From Rosistilla carotiformis (lineage in GTDB: Bacteria; Planctomycetota; Planctomycetia; Pirellulales; Pirellulaceae): a stretch of DNA of 64,000 bases. Positions 53,847 through 62,745 of the stretch are shown piece after piece. The notes under the pieces are model-generated. The model saw nothing but the letters and a program-made list of their open reading frames with translations. It searched no databases and had not been told where the DNA came from. The stretch covers positions 7,373,005 through 7,437,004 of the forward strand of contig NZ_CP036348.1 in NCBI RefSeq assembly GCF_007753095.1, in the 5' to 3' direction. Position numbers and translations under genes: made by a program. Every line of letters begins with the position of its first letter. The first letter of the stretch is position 1.

Positions 53847-54380
53847 TTAGGTCGCCGGAGTCGATTCGTCGTCCAGGAGGTTCTTGGAGACGGGCAGCGG
53901 ATTTCCGTCGGCATCCTGAGCGACTTCCCACAATCGCATCAGCCGCAACATCGTCAGCAGATTGGCCGGATTGAACAGCTGGCCGGTGCCAAAGCGTTCC
54001 TCGTCCAGGAAGGCAAACAACATCTGCACCTCCGCCTGCAGTTCACCTTCGCAGTGACTGGTTCCGGTGATCATCGCCCCATCGTTTTGCAGATCGTCGA
54101 TCGTGGCGGTGTAGTGCAGCGTATCGCCGGGGCGAGCCGGTTTGTGGAACTTGGCTTGCCCGACTTTGGCCAGCACGATCCGCTGCTGAAAATCAAAGCA
54201 TTCAGCAACCAAGATCCCGCCGGTCTGGGCGAGACCTTCGATGATCAGCGTGTTGGGAAAGACGGGGTGCGCCGGTAGATATTCGTCGACCGGTTCCTCG
54301 GTCAACGAGATATTTTTGATCGCTTCGGCGCGCTCACGGCTCTTGAAATAGGTGAAGCGATCGATCCAAAACCAACGCAT
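53847..54380 (-). CDS. Hotdog-fold 3-hydroxyacyl-ACP dehydratase-like protein
   Basis: The 177-residue protein is a FabA/FabZ-type hotdog. The active-site helix reads YLPAHPVFPNTLIIEGLAQTGGILV, with His near residue 38 and Glu near residue 49, and the following strand KVGQAKFHKPARPGDTLHYTATI is typical. The usual P-G after the His segment is P-N here, so its activity or specificity may differ from FabZ. The last 45 residues form a helical tail not found in FabZ. It follows the ACP gene by a 466-bp spacer and precedes the ketosynthase. Confidence 0.82.
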   Translation of the reverse strand: MRWFWIDRFTYFKSRERAEAIKNISLTEEPVDEYLPAHPVFPNTLIIEGLAQTGGILVAECFDFQQRIVLAKVGQAKFHKPARPGDTLHYTATIDDLQNDGAMITGTSHCEGELQAEVQMLFAFLDEERFGTGQLFNPANLLTMLRLMRLWEVAQDADGNPLPVSKNLLDDESTPAT

Positions 54381-54846
54381 GTCTTATGCCACTTTGTCAA
54401 TAAATGAAAGCTTCCACGCTGGCAGCCAGCTGTTCCGCGAATGGCCTCGATGCCATTTGACGGGCGAATCCCGCTAACACCGCCGCTGCGGTGCCCCATC
54501 GTTCGCCTGTCCAGGCGACACACCCAATCGCTGGGACCCAACCGCTATCGATTGGCACCTCACGTCGAGGATGCGTCGCAGAAAACGAGCGTTTGCAATC
54601 GGGTAGAAACCGATTTTTGTTCCAACCGGGGGCAGCAATGCCCCGCGATTTCCTGTCCCAACGCGCCCCAGGGGGGACGCGGTTTGGCGAGATGCTGCAG
54701 AGGTCGACTGCGTTCGCCCCTCTGCTTCCGGACGAGCGACGGAGCGAGGCGATGACGCTATCAAAACAAAGCATCATGCCCCACAGGCGGCTCACCAGGT
54801 CAAACGAACAACTCCCAGCGGAGGCTCCCGCCGGGGCGGGCCTAAA
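54381..54846. other. Spacer between ACP and dehydratase genes, possibly a degenerate repeat
   Basis: 466 bp, much longer than other gaps inside this operon. It is rich in short runs of G and C and has no accepted gene. One minus-strand frame (54397-54795) lacks a start context and family resemblance. A GGC-rich hairpin-like stretch lies at 54823-54842, just past the ACP stop, and may act as a terminator. The block could be a decayed repeat or insertion, but I cannot show that without copies elsewhere. Confidence 0.3.
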
Positions 54847-55233
54847 TTAGGCGCCGACCTTCGAGTTGACGTAGCTGCACAGATCGTTGACGGTCAACAG
54901 ATCGCCGAAGTCTTGAACGCGAGGGTTTTGTTCGAACTTCGACAGATCGGCCCACGACATCCGCTTTTTCAATTCGACCAAGCCTTCGTCGGTGACTTTG
55001 CCGTCTTTGACGTATTCGCTGTTGGTCAAAATGTCCTCAGGGAACAATTCTTCGCGAGGGATTTGGATATCGAAAGCTTTTTCCAGCTTGAATACGATGT
55101 CCAGAAAGTCGATCGATTCGGCACCAAGATCGCCAACCATCGTCGCTTCGGGAGTGACTTCGTCGTCGTCAACACCCAGTGCGTCGACCAGAGCAGCTTG
55201 AACCTTTTCGTAGACTTCGTCTTGCGTAGGCAT
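54847..55233 (-). CDS. Long acyl carrier protein
   Basis: The protein carries acyl chains on a phosphopantetheine arm attached at the serine of DLGAESIDFLDIVF (about residue 40). At 128 residues it is about 50 longer than a normal ACP. The extra part is at about residues 64-108 (PEDILTNSEYVKDGKVTDEGLVELKKRMSWADLSKFEQNP), between the usual second helix and the last helix (LLTVNDLCSYVNSKV). This is a known type in planctomycetes as far as I recall, and it suggests a dedicated pathway. It lies between two dehydratase genes. Confidence 0.85.
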   Translation of the reverse strand: MPTQDEVYEKVQAALVDALGVDDDEVTPEATMVGDLGAESIDFLDIVFKLEKAFDIQIPREELFPEDILTNSEYVKDGKVTDEGLVELKKRMSWADLSKFEQNPRVQDFGDLLTVNDLCSYVNSKVGA

Positions 55234-55263
55234 CGTTATTTAACCTTTCGTTTTTCCGAATAT

Positions 55264-55289
55264 GTGCCGTTTGACTGTTTCTTCGGCAC
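55264..55289. repeat. Hairpin in the dehydratase-ACP spacer
   Basis: GTGCCG (55264-55269) pairs with CGGCAC (55284-55289) around a 14-nt loop, 30 bp before the ACP start. It may be an mRNA processing or stability element that allows the ACP to be made in excess. Confidence 0.35.
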
Positions 55290-55318
55290 GTGTATCAAAG
55301 TGATTTGCTGTATTGCAA

Positions 55319-55834
55319 TTACAATGTCGACTGTGTCATCGCCTGGATCACAGCAGGCTGATCCCCAAACATATTAAAGAACTGCTCTCGAACAAACCGT
55401 CGCGTATCGTCGTCATTGTTATGCGGGCTCGCATCGCTGCTGGAACGCTGCAAAATCAAACGGGCCGATACCGTTACTTTATCGCCCTTTGTCGCCTGTG
55501 CCTTGACCGTCACTAGCGGTCCATCTTCCTTAAACTTGTCGGCTTTGATCTCCAACGTCTCCCCAGGCGTTAAAAAATCACCGAACTTGACCGATTTGGC
55601 TTCGACCAAAAAAACGTGAGGCGAGGCGAAATCTTCGCCAGTTCGTACCATCCACATCGCCGCTTGGTACAATGCTTCGAGCATCATCACCCCCGGCATC
55701 ACCGGAAAACGTGGGAAATGGTCGGAAAGATAGTCTTCCGACGCGTGCAGTGTGCGACGGGCGACAAGTTGAATCCCGGGTTGAAGCGCAACGATTTCGT
55801 CGAGCTGGCTGTAACGCATCTTGGACAATGTCAA
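55319..55834 (-). CDS. fabZ: FabZ-like beta-hydroxyacyl-ACP dehydratase
   Basis: The 171-residue protein is a hotdog dehydratase with the canonical FabZ helix DHFPRFPVMPGVMMLEALYQAAMW, including the active His and Glu and the P-G pair. The second strand reads VKFGDFLTPGETLEIKADKFK. The C-terminal 35 residues are an extra charged tail (SSSDASPHNNDDDTRRFV). It is the first gene of this small fatty-acid operon. An ATG 5 codons downstream (55819) is an alternative start. Confidence 0.85.
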   Translation of the reverse strand: MTLSKMRYSQLDEIVALQPGIQLVARRTLHASEDYLSDHFPRFPVMPGVMMLEALYQAAMWMVRTGEDFASPHVFLVEAKSVKFGDFLTPGETLEIKADKFKEDGPLVTVKAQATKGDKVTVSARLILQRSSSDASPHNNDDDTRRFVREQFFNMFGDQPAVIQAMTQSTL

Positions 55835-56022
55835 ATTCCTTCACGATCGCTGGGGCAGGGGATTCGCGTGCCTTAACGCAAATAGAATAGTAGCCAGGCT
55901 TTATCGCCTCAAGCGTAGAATCGTTACATTCACCCCAGATACCGCCAAGTTATCGACGTTTCCGGGGCAATCACTGTTGGCTCGTTCGATGGCCCCGCGT
56001 TCCGATTTGCTGCTATTGCTGG

Positions 56023-56436
56023 ATGGAAGCCCCTGTGCCCCTCAATTGTTCCCCTATCGCTGGTCGATTTGTTCTGCTTTGGCACGATGTTCCAGCCAAT
56101 TCCAAGCGCCCGTCCCATTTTGACCTGATGTTGGAACACGAGGGGCAATTGAGAACTTGGGCGATTGAACAGATCCCCCATCGAGATGAATGTGTTGAGG
56201 GGATTGAATTGCCACCACATCGGTTGGCCTATCTCGACTTCGAGGGTGAGATCTCGGGGGGCCGAGGAACGGTGCGACGGATCGATCAGGGGGACTACAG
56301 AACACTCGAATCGTCGCGAGCTTGGTTTACGGTCGAGATGCACGGCCTCGAAGCAACCAAAAACCTTCGCTTTCAGCGTGCGAAATCCCCTCAGTTGTGG
56401 GTGATCTCGCGAGTCGATGCCTTGGCCAATTTGTAG
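56023..56436 (+). CDS. DNA ligase D 3'-phosphoesterase domain-like protein
   Basis: In LigD this domain removes 3'-phosphates and ribonucleotides during end joining. The 137-residue stand-alone protein has the conserved opening GRFVLLWHDVPANSKRPSHFDLMLEHEGQLRTWAIEQ, where the metal-binding H-x-D-L-x-L-E is present with Met in place of the common Arg. It continues with LAYLDFEGEISGGRGTVRRIDQGDY, which also fits the family. No ligase or polymerase domain is attached and no Ku gene is in the window, so a repair role is uncertain. The 3' end overlaps the convergent gene by 46 bp. Confidence 0.78.
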   Translation: MEAPVPLNCSPIAGRFVLLWHDVPANSKRPSHFDLMLEHEGQLRTWAIEQIPHRDECVEGIELPPHRLAYLDFEGEISGGRGTVRRIDQGDYRTLESSRAWFTVEMHGLEATKNLRFQRAKSPQLWVISRVDALANL

Positions 56437-57140
56437 ATCGGGCCATCAGGAATCCAAACAGTGTGTGCTTTGGCCCCGGTCCGACCGGCTAACACGATCT
56501 CGCCATCCAACAATTCCAACGTCTCGATGACGACCGGGGTTTCGACGTAGCGGTCGTGTTCGCTGGGGACGGTCACCAATGCTATCAAGTCATCCTCTTC
56601 ATTCTCCCAGCGAACTTCGAGATCCCCCCGCGATGCGGCGATGCTGATCTTGTCGGAGAAGTGTTGCAGAGGAATTGGCAGGGCACCGGCCCGCAATCGA
56701 TGCACTTGCAGCGCGATCACGTTGGGTTCGTCGGTCAGCCGGGCGTGCAATTCAAAAGAGATTACCGAATCGATCCGTCCATGTTTGTAACGGGCCGCCA
56801 CGATCACTTTTCCGTCTTGCACCGACACCCGTGGATCTTCGGTCCCTCGGGGCAACACATTGGGAAATTGACTGGCCAGTTCCGATGCCAGCCAGGCATT
56901 GATTTGATCGGTCGTAAAGTGCGCGTGCCAATTGCCCACGACGCGGACTTGTTGAGACAACTGTTTGAACTGAGCCTGCAGTTCTTCCTTGTGTTGAATC
57001 GCCAGCGGGGCCGATTCGACAGCGGTCTGGTAAAAATCGGGAGCTTGCTGCGATGCCCGAGCCGCCCACCAGGTGAATCCACCCAGTCCGGTTGCGAGCA
57101 GAACAAGAGATAGACCGAGTGTTTTCAATAGCCGTCGCAT
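56391..57140 (-). CDS. Membrane-anchored hypothetical protein
   Basis: The 249-residue protein begins with a signal anchor (MRRLLKTLGLSLVLLATGLGGFTWWA). A periplasmic domain follows with FTTDQINAWLASELASQFPNVLP and a beta-rich part (GKVIVAARYKHGRIDSVISFELHARL). I do not recognise a named family, but similar anchored proteins occur widely in planctomycetes. The ATG at 57140 is chosen for the signal anchor, since 28 residues upstream in the same frame look non-coding. It is convergent with the LigD-like gene. Confidence 0.65.
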   Translation of the reverse strand: MRRLLKTLGLSLVLLATGLGGFTWWAARASQQAPDFYQTAVESAPLAIQHKEELQAQFKQLSQQVRVVGNWHAHFTTDQINAWLASELASQFPNVLPRGTEDPRVSVQDGKVIVAARYKHGRIDSVISFELHARLTDEPNVIALQVHRLRAGALPIPLQHFSDKISIAASRGDLEVRWENEEDDLIALVTVPSEHDRYVETPVVIETLELLDGEIVLAGRTGAKAHTVWIPDGPIYKLAKASTREITHN

Positions 57141-57662
57141 GGCAAAGTCCCTGAAGCCACTGGATGCGAGAAGAAGCACGCCAAAGCATCTTACGGAAGC
57201 GAGCAAAGCCGGGTCAACTTCCAAATACCACGATTCCAGCGGCGAATCTGGGGATCTCCCCCCGCTTCGACGACTAGGTTTTGCGAGTCGAGTGGCCCGA
57301 ATTCGAGCTATCGGTTTTGTCGTGATCCGTTACCATGATCCAAGTGTCTGACTCGGCGTTGCGCTTTTGATGGAATTCAGCGTTCGATAAAACCGACGTC
57401 AAACGGCACAACGTTTGCCTTCGGGGTGTCGAATTCGGCGGCCGATTCGTTGTGACACGGCAACCTAAAAGGAGCCGTCGGCGCGGCCAGGTGCTAGCGA
57501 GTTGGGACGGTTGCGCAATCCTGAGGTTTCCGCTTTGGGGGTTGTGGACGATTGGGGGCAAGGGAAACGGGGAAGCACCCGCCCGTCACCCGCTCGCGGA
57601 CCGCCGATCCGCATTTTACGCTGGAAATATTCGAAGCTACGTACATCCGTCGGAGACGATCA
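57141..57662. other. Long spacer before scpB
   Basis: 522 bp between divergent genes without an accepted coding frame. The scpB promoter should lie in it. I compared it with RNase P RNA, tmRNA and tRNA features and saw no match. Frame 57552-57662 is open in phase with scpB but has no family resemblance. Confidence 0.3.
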
Positions 57663-58820
57663 ATGCGACCTTGGGGACCACGCCGCGGCGGCTGGCAGGA
57701 TCGAAATTCATTTCGACCGCTGGAGGGATCGACAACGCGGCGACGCTGTGCGGCCGTGCGCGATCACGAAGCTTCGCAGACGCACTCAAGTTCGGCAGTG
57801 GAGGATGACGATCCAAAGCACAAACTTCAGCGAACCGAAGCGATCTTAGTCCTGTCACGGGGATCACTTACGACGCGAAAATTGGCCGCTTTGGCTGGCT
57901 TGGCGGATGCCACCGAAGCGCGTACACTGATCCGCCAACTTAACCAGCTTTACGATCGACAAGGTCGCGCGTTTCGTGCCGAAGAGGTTGCCGGCGGTTA
58001 CCAGTTGTTAACCCGTCCACAGTTCGCACCGTACCTGCGGCGTTTGGGGCACCTGCCGCAAGCGGTTCGGTTGTCCTCCCCGATGCTCGAAACATTGGCC
58101 ATCGTGGCTTACCGCCAACCGGTACTGCGAGCCGATATCGAAGCGGTCCGCGGCGTTCAAAGCGGTGAATTGCTACGGCAATTGATGGAAAAGGATTTAG
58201 TGCGGATCAGTGGTCGCAGCGACGAACTGGGCCGTCCCTATTTGTATTCCACAACGAAGAGATTTTTGCAGGTCTTTGGCCTTCGTAACACCGATGCCTT
58301 ACCATGCAGCCAGTGGTTCAAAGAACAACCGGTTTCCGTCACAACAACCGGCACCCCCGATAACCTAGCCCCAGTTCTTGACAGTCCCGATAAGGAGTCC
58401 GACGTGAGTATCGCTATCGCTTTACCCCAACTTGATGCTTCACCCGAGCACACCGACGCGATCGTCTTAGCTCCCAACGCGGGGTCGAATGTTCCTGCTG
58501 CGCCCAACGCCATCATCGAAGATGAAGAAGAGGATCAGTGGAACGACGATGACGATGAAGACGACGACTGGGAAGATGAAGACGACGACTGGGACGACGA
58601 CTCGGACTCCGATGAAGACGACGACGAGAGCGACGACGACGACGATGATTGGGAAGAAGAGGAAGATGAAGACGATTCAGACGAGGTCAAAAAGGACGAC
58701 GACTGGGAAGAAGTCGATGACGAGGACGACGACCTAGACGACGCCGAGGACGACGCCGACGAATGGGTCGACGATGAAGACGACGACGACTGGGACGATG
58801 ACGACGAAGAAGAATTCTAA
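57663..58820 (+). CDS. scpB: Segregation and condensation protein ScpB with acidic tail
   Basis: ScpB pairs with ScpA to bind SMC in chromosome condensation. The two winged-helix domains lie at about residues 50-215. The first is KHKLQRTEAILVLSRGSLTTRKLAALAGL with EEVAGGYQLLTRPQFAPYLRRL. The second has LSSPMLETLAIVAYRQPVLRADIEAVRGVQS and DLVRISGRSDELGRPYLYSTTKRFLQVFGL, which is the strongest ScpB signature. After a 70-residue linker, about 100 C-terminal residues are nearly all Asp and Glu with regular Trp. Most ScpB proteins stop near residue 200, so this tail is unusual. The start is the ATG at 57663. No scpA is nearby. Confidence 0.88.
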   Translation: MRPWGPRRGGWQDRNSFRPLEGSTTRRRCAAVRDHEASQTHSSSAVEDDDPKHKLQRTEAILVLSRGSLTTRKLAALAGLADATEARTLIRQLNQLYDRQGRAFRAEEVAGGYQLLTRPQFAPYLRRLGHLPQAVRLSSPMLETLAIVAYRQPVLRADIEAVRGVQSGELLRQLMEKDLVRISGRSDELGRPYLYSTTKRFLQVFGLRNTDALPCSQWFKEQPVSVTTTGTPDNLAPVLDSPDKESDVSIAIALPQLDASPEHTDAIVLAPNAGSNVPAAPNAIIEDEEEDQWNDDDDEDDDWEDEDDDWDDDSDSDEDDDESDDDDDDWEEEEDEDDSDEVKKDDDWEEVDDEDDDLDDAEDDADEWVDDEDDDDWDDDDEEEF

Positions 58821-58879
58821 GCGTCATCGCGGTTTCTAAAGCCGCTGCGTCAACCTTCTATCGAGTTGGCCGTTCCACT

Positions 58880-60988
58880 CTAATGCTCGCGGGCCGATTC
58901 ATCCGGCCCCGTTTCGAGCAAGTTTTCAGCCAGGTGAGGTGCCAGGACCGCGGGAGTTGGGTAGTCCCAGGCGAGCGTGGGGGTCAGTTCCAGCCCCAGC
59001 CAATCTTCGATGTCCCCGGCCAATTCCATCGTGGCCAGCGAATCGAGCCCATAATCGGCCAACGGCTTGTCCCGGTCCGGCGTCCCGTTCTCGGGGTTGC
59101 CTCGCGCGGCCAACCACTCTAACAACCAGCCTTCGATCGCGGCGCTGACCGCTGGTAGATCGTCTCGGGTGATGGTCGTGGGCAGTTCGGGAACTTCGAC
59201 ATTTCCACCCAACAGGATCGAACGATCCCAACGATGCATGGTTTTCAGCTCGCCGCTGAAAAACTGACTCCGACACGCTTGTCGCTGCACCTTGCCGCTG
59301 GTCGTCAGCGGCACTCCGCCACGTCGCGTCAAGGCGATCGACCGGGCATCAACTTCGTGTTGTTCGATCAATCGACGACGCAGCTTGCGAACCAAGCCAG
59401 CGAAAGATTCCGTTGGCGTGTGCCGGGCCACCTCGGCAACCACCACTAAGGACTCCTGCCCATCTCCTTGCGTCGCAAAGGCGACCGCCTGCCCGCCGCG
59501 CTCGTTCCCGAGACACTCTTGGACCGTCGCTTCGACATCTTGCGGATAAACATTCCGGCCTCGCAAGATGATCACATCTTTCACTCGCCCGGTCACGTAT
59601 AACCGACCCGCGTGCATGAACCCGAGGTCACCGGTTCGAAGAAAATGCCCCGCACCGGCATCTCCAGCGACGATCCCTTGGAACTGCTCCCGATTGACGT
59701 CGGGGCTATTCCAATAACCTTGAGCGACGCTGGGGCCTTGCAACCAGATCTCCCCGACCTGCCCATCGGACTGTGGTTGGCAAGTTACCGGGTCGACGAT
59801 CACCATCCGCATTCCATCGGCCGCGGGGCCGTTGCTGACCAATCGGCGAACCGTCGCCTCTGCCGCCCCTTGAGCTGCCGGTTGATATTGTCCCATCGCA
59901 AGCGAATCGCGATCGACCTCCAGATATTTCGGTTCGTTGCGATCGCCACCGCCGGCGGCCAACAGCGTCGCTTCGGCCAAACCGTAGCAGGGGCAGAAGC
60001 TGCTGCCGCGATACCCTGTCGGTTCGAACCGTTGGATAAACGCGTCAAGCGTGGCCGCCCGGACCGGTTCGGCCCCACAAAACGCCGTCGTCCAACAACT
60101 CAGATCCAACCCGCGAGTGTGTTCTGGATCGATCCGATCAACACACAACTGGTAAGCGAAATTGGGCGCTCCGCTGATCGAAGCCCGATGCGAGCTGATC
60201 GCCTGCAACCACCGCAGCGGCCGCTGAAGAAAGCTTCTCGGCGACATCAAAATCGCTTCGCCGCCGACATAGATTGGTTCCAAGATTCCGCCGATCAAAC
60301 CCATGTCGTGGTAGGCGGGCAACCAAAAGACACCCCGGACATGCTCGCTGGCGTTGTCCGCGACAAACTCCAGGGCGTAGCTGCTGCGGATCGATTCGAG
60401 ATTACTCAACAGGTTCGTGTTGCGAACCATGACTCCCTTGGGATCGCTGGTCGAACCGCTGGTGTATTGCAGAAGCCCTAATGCCTCTGCCGAATGATCG
60501 ATGGTCATTGGATCAAATTGGTCGGCGGTGGCGTCATCGGTGGCAATCAAATGCGTCTTTGCCACCGCGGCATGCAACCGCTTGAAATCCAAACCGTCCA
60601 GTGTCTCCCGATCGGCGATCAAGACCGTCGGTTGGCAATCCGCCGCGGCCGCGTCCAATCGAGGCATCGCCCGCCCCGGCTTGGGATAACAGGTCGGGAC
60701 CGGGACTAAACCGGCATAGCTGGCAGCAAAAAACCCTACCAAAAACTCCAACCCCGGCGGGAACAACAACAGCGCCCGGTCCCCCGGCGATGTGCATGGA
60801 ACCAAGCCAGCCGCGACCGCCCGCGACCTTCGATTCAGTTCGCCGTAGGTGATCGTCTGCGTTTCCCCCGACTCGTGGAGAAACGTGGCCACCGCCCGGT
60901 TGGGATGACGTTGGGAACGATCGACCATCAGTTCCGTCAACGACCGCCAATCGATCTGTCGCTGCGATGATTCAGTGTGTAGCGACAT
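58880..60988 (-). CDS. Fatty-acyl-AMP ligase fused to an acyl carrier domain
   Basis: The N-terminal 590 residues are an ANL-family adenylation enzyme with LLQYTSGSTSDPKGVMVRN and the fatty-acyl-AMP ligase pattern (LVPVPTCYPKPGRAMPRLDAAA; FWLPAYHDMGLIGGILEPIYVG; CYGLAEATLLAAGG). Such ligases activate fatty acids for transfer to a carrier protein instead of CoA. Residues about 615-700 are a carrier domain, with its Ser in LADYGLDSLATMELAGDIED. So activation and loading take place in one chain of 702 residues. A type II thioesterase gene stands divergent on the other side of a 215-bp promoter region. The lipid product is not known. Confidence 0.9.
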   Translation of the reverse strand: MSLHTESSQRQIDWRSLTELMVDRSQRHPNRAVATFLHESGETQTITYGELNRRSRAVAAGLVPCTSPGDRALLLFPPGLEFLVGFFAASYAGLVPVPTCYPKPGRAMPRLDAAAADCQPTVLIADRETLDGLDFKRLHAAVAKTHLIATDDATADQFDPMTIDHSAEALGLLQYTSGSTSDPKGVMVRNTNLLSNLESIRSSYALEFVADNASEHVRGVFWLPAYHDMGLIGGILEPIYVGGEAILMSPRSFLQRPLRWLQAISSHRASISGAPNFAYQLCVDRIDPEHTRGLDLSCWTTAFCGAEPVRAATLDAFIQRFEPTGYRGSSFCPCYGLAEATLLAAGGGDRNEPKYLEVDRDSLAMGQYQPAAQGAAEATVRRLVSNGPAADGMRMVIVDPVTCQPQSDGQVGEIWLQGPSVAQGYWNSPDVNREQFQGIVAGDAGAGHFLRTGDLGFMHAGRLYVTGRVKDVIILRGRNVYPQDVEATVQECLGNERGGQAVAFATQGDGQESLVVVAEVARHTPTESFAGLVRKLRRRLIEQHEVDARSIALTRRGGVPLTTSGKVQRQACRSQFFSGELKTMHRWDRSILLGGNVEVPELPTTITRDDLPAVSAAIEGWLLEWLAARGNPENGTPDRDKPLADYGLDSLATMELAGDIEDWLGLELTPTLAWDYPTPAVLAPHLAENLLETGPDESAREH

Positions 60989-61203
60989 ATTCTATCGTTT
61001 AAAAATCAAATCCCCGATCGAAGAAAGCCACAACCCGGCCTCCTTCGCTCGTCGACTCGTTGAAATTTGCCTGCCCTGTTACGATGGAGCCGCGTCATGG
61101 AAGTTGCGATTGTAACGGGCCGAGCGTGCGAGCCAAACGCCGGGCCTGACGAAATTGCTTGCCGATGGATCGTTTCGCCCGCCCCATAGCTATCTTAGAG
61201 TTC

Positions 61204-61926
61204 ATGTTCCGCACGATATACGAGGCCGCCGACTCCAAGCTCCAAGTTTTCTGGTTTTGCCACGCCGGCGCTGGATCGGCTTCGCTGGTCCGATCCGCTC
61301 GCCACGTTTCCGCTCCTGTGACTCTTAACGTGGCGTCGCTACCTGGCCGCGAACATCGGTTCCGCGATGGCCTTACCATGTCGTTGGACGAACTGGTCGA
61401 TCAATTTTTCGAAGACCTGCAACCGCGAGTCGGAGCCCCCTTTGTTCTGATCGGTCACAGTTTTGGCAGCCTGATGAGTTATCTATTGGCTCAGAAATTG
61501 ACAGCTGCCGGAACGCCACCGGTATCCCTCACGGTGATGACCCTCGCCGCCCCCGACCGCGTTCAATTCAACCCCCGCACCGCCCACCTTAGCGACGAAG
61601 AATTCCTCGACTATTTGGACAACCGCTTCGGCAGTGTCCCCAAGTCGCTGCGAACCAATCCCGAAGCGATCGCGCTGTTCCTGCCAATCGTTCGCTACGA
61701 CTTGCGATTGCTCGAATCGTACGTTCACCAACCCGTCCAGCCGCTGCCAATCCCGCTGCTCGCCTTGGCGGGCAGCCGAGACCGCGCCGTCAATGCCGAA
61801 CAGATGCAACAGTGGCAGCGATTTACGAGCGATTCGTTTGCTTTGGAAACCATCGCCGGCGGTCACTTCTTTCCCACGGAGAATGTCCAACCGATCATCC
61901 AGCGGACAATCGAACGTTTACAATAG
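61204..61926 (+). CDS. Type II thioesterase
   Basis: Type II thioesterases free carrier domains from wrong or stalled acyl groups in peptide or polyketide assembly. The 240-residue protein is an alpha/beta-hydrolase with LQVFWFCHAGAGSASL near the start, nucleophile in LIGHSFGSLMSYLLA, acid in ALAGSRDRAVNAEQM, and His in AGGHFFPTEN. The start at 61204 is taken because family members begin near this point. In-frame upstream ATGs at 61159 and 61165 are alternatives. It is divergent from the acyl-AMP ligase with a carrier domain, so that enzyme is its most likely client. The peptide synthetase 25 kb away is another candidate. Confidence 0.85.
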   Translation: MFRTIYEAADSKLQVFWFCHAGAGSASLVRSARHVSAPVTLNVASLPGREHRFRDGLTMSLDELVDQFFEDLQPRVGAPFVLIGHSFGSLMSYLLAQKLTAAGTPPVSLTVMTLAAPDRVQFNPRTAHLSDEEFLDYLDNRFGSVPKSLRTNPEAIALFLPIVRYDLRLLESYVHQPVQPLPIPLLALAGSRDRAVNAEQMQQWQRFTSDSFALETIAGGHFFPTENVQPIIQRTIERLQ

Positions 61927-62003
61927 GGTATGGCGGTTAAGGCGAATCGCGGAACCAAACCGATCGCGACGTGGGCCGCGTCGGACGATGGGACGTTTAC
62001 AAA

Positions 62004-62723
62004 ATGACTGCTATGACGGAAACGCTTTCGCCACCATCGAGGACTCGCTACACGATCACATGGATCCTTGTAGCGGTAGCCTTGTTGATCTCCTTTCTTG
62101 TCGCCGCCGGTCTCGTGTGGATCTCCAGTGGCGTTTCGGGTCGCGAATTCGCACCATCCCACTTCCATACCCGCAACTTTGAAGTGGCACAAATCCCTTG
62201 GCTCGGGTTCCAAATCGGCGGCTTGCAACATTCCTCCAGCAACGATTCGACCAGCCAATACCTTATCGCTCAGAAATTGATCCGCGTTCCTACCACACCA
62301 CCGGTACGCTGGGATCTGGTTGAAATCCACCATAACATCGGCCTGCCTCAGGAGGCCGATACCAGCGTTTTGACCGCCTATCTGACCGGACAAGGAAGCC
62401 ACGGGGTCGATTGGGAAAAATGGAGCAAGGATCATCCGGCCGCCGCCGCTGTTTTTTGGCCGTTTGTGCAACAACTGGCGATCGACCAACTCTATCTCAT
62501 GCTGCCGGACGCTTTCGATCTGGCTCGCCAACAGACCAATCCGGTCGAACTGCAACAAGCGCTCGACGATTACTTCGTCGCAGAATTTCCTGCTTTTGCC
62601 GCCGACCTCGCCCACGCCGGTCGATCGGCCGAAGCGATCGCGGCCCTCGAATCGGCGATCGGTCGCTATCCCCAACAGGCCTCCTTTTCAGCCGCCTTGG
62701 ACGAACTGCAGTCCCCAAACTGA
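62004..62723 (+). CDS. Single-pass membrane hypothetical protein
   Basis: The 239-residue protein starts MTAMTETLSPPSRTRYTITW and has one membrane segment at about residues 20-42 (ILVAVALLISFLVAAGLVWISS). A soluble domain follows with EVAQIPWLGFQIGGLQHSSSN, GVDWEKWSKDHPAAAAVFWPFVQQL and a helical end (AFAADLAHAGRSAEAIAALESAIGRY). I do not recognise a family. It precedes the cysteine desulfurase by 22 bp and may be co-transcribed with it and with the upstream thioesterase. The role is unknown. Confidence 0.62.
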   Translation: MTAMTETLSPPSRTRYTITWILVAVALLISFLVAAGLVWISSGVSGREFAPSHFHTRNFEVAQIPWLGFQIGGLQHSSSNDSTSQYLIAQKLIRVPTTPPVRWDLVEIHHNIGLPQEADTSVLTAYLTGQGSHGVDWEKWSKDHPAAAAVFWPFVQQLAIDQLYLMLPDAFDLARQQTNPVELQQALDDYFVAEFPAFAADLAHAGRSAEAIAALESAIGRYPQQASFSAALDELQSPN

Positions 62724-62745
62724 ACGCCCCCGTTTTCACCAAGCC

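Noticed and set aside
53500..53931. 144-codon upstream extension of the FabF-like frame
   Set aside because: It has no family resemblance, and a ribosome-binding site stands before the canonical start at 53499.
54397..54795. Minus-strand frame of 132 codons between the ACP and dehydratase genes
   Set aside because: No family resemblance or start context. GC-run-rich sequence gives long open frames by chance.
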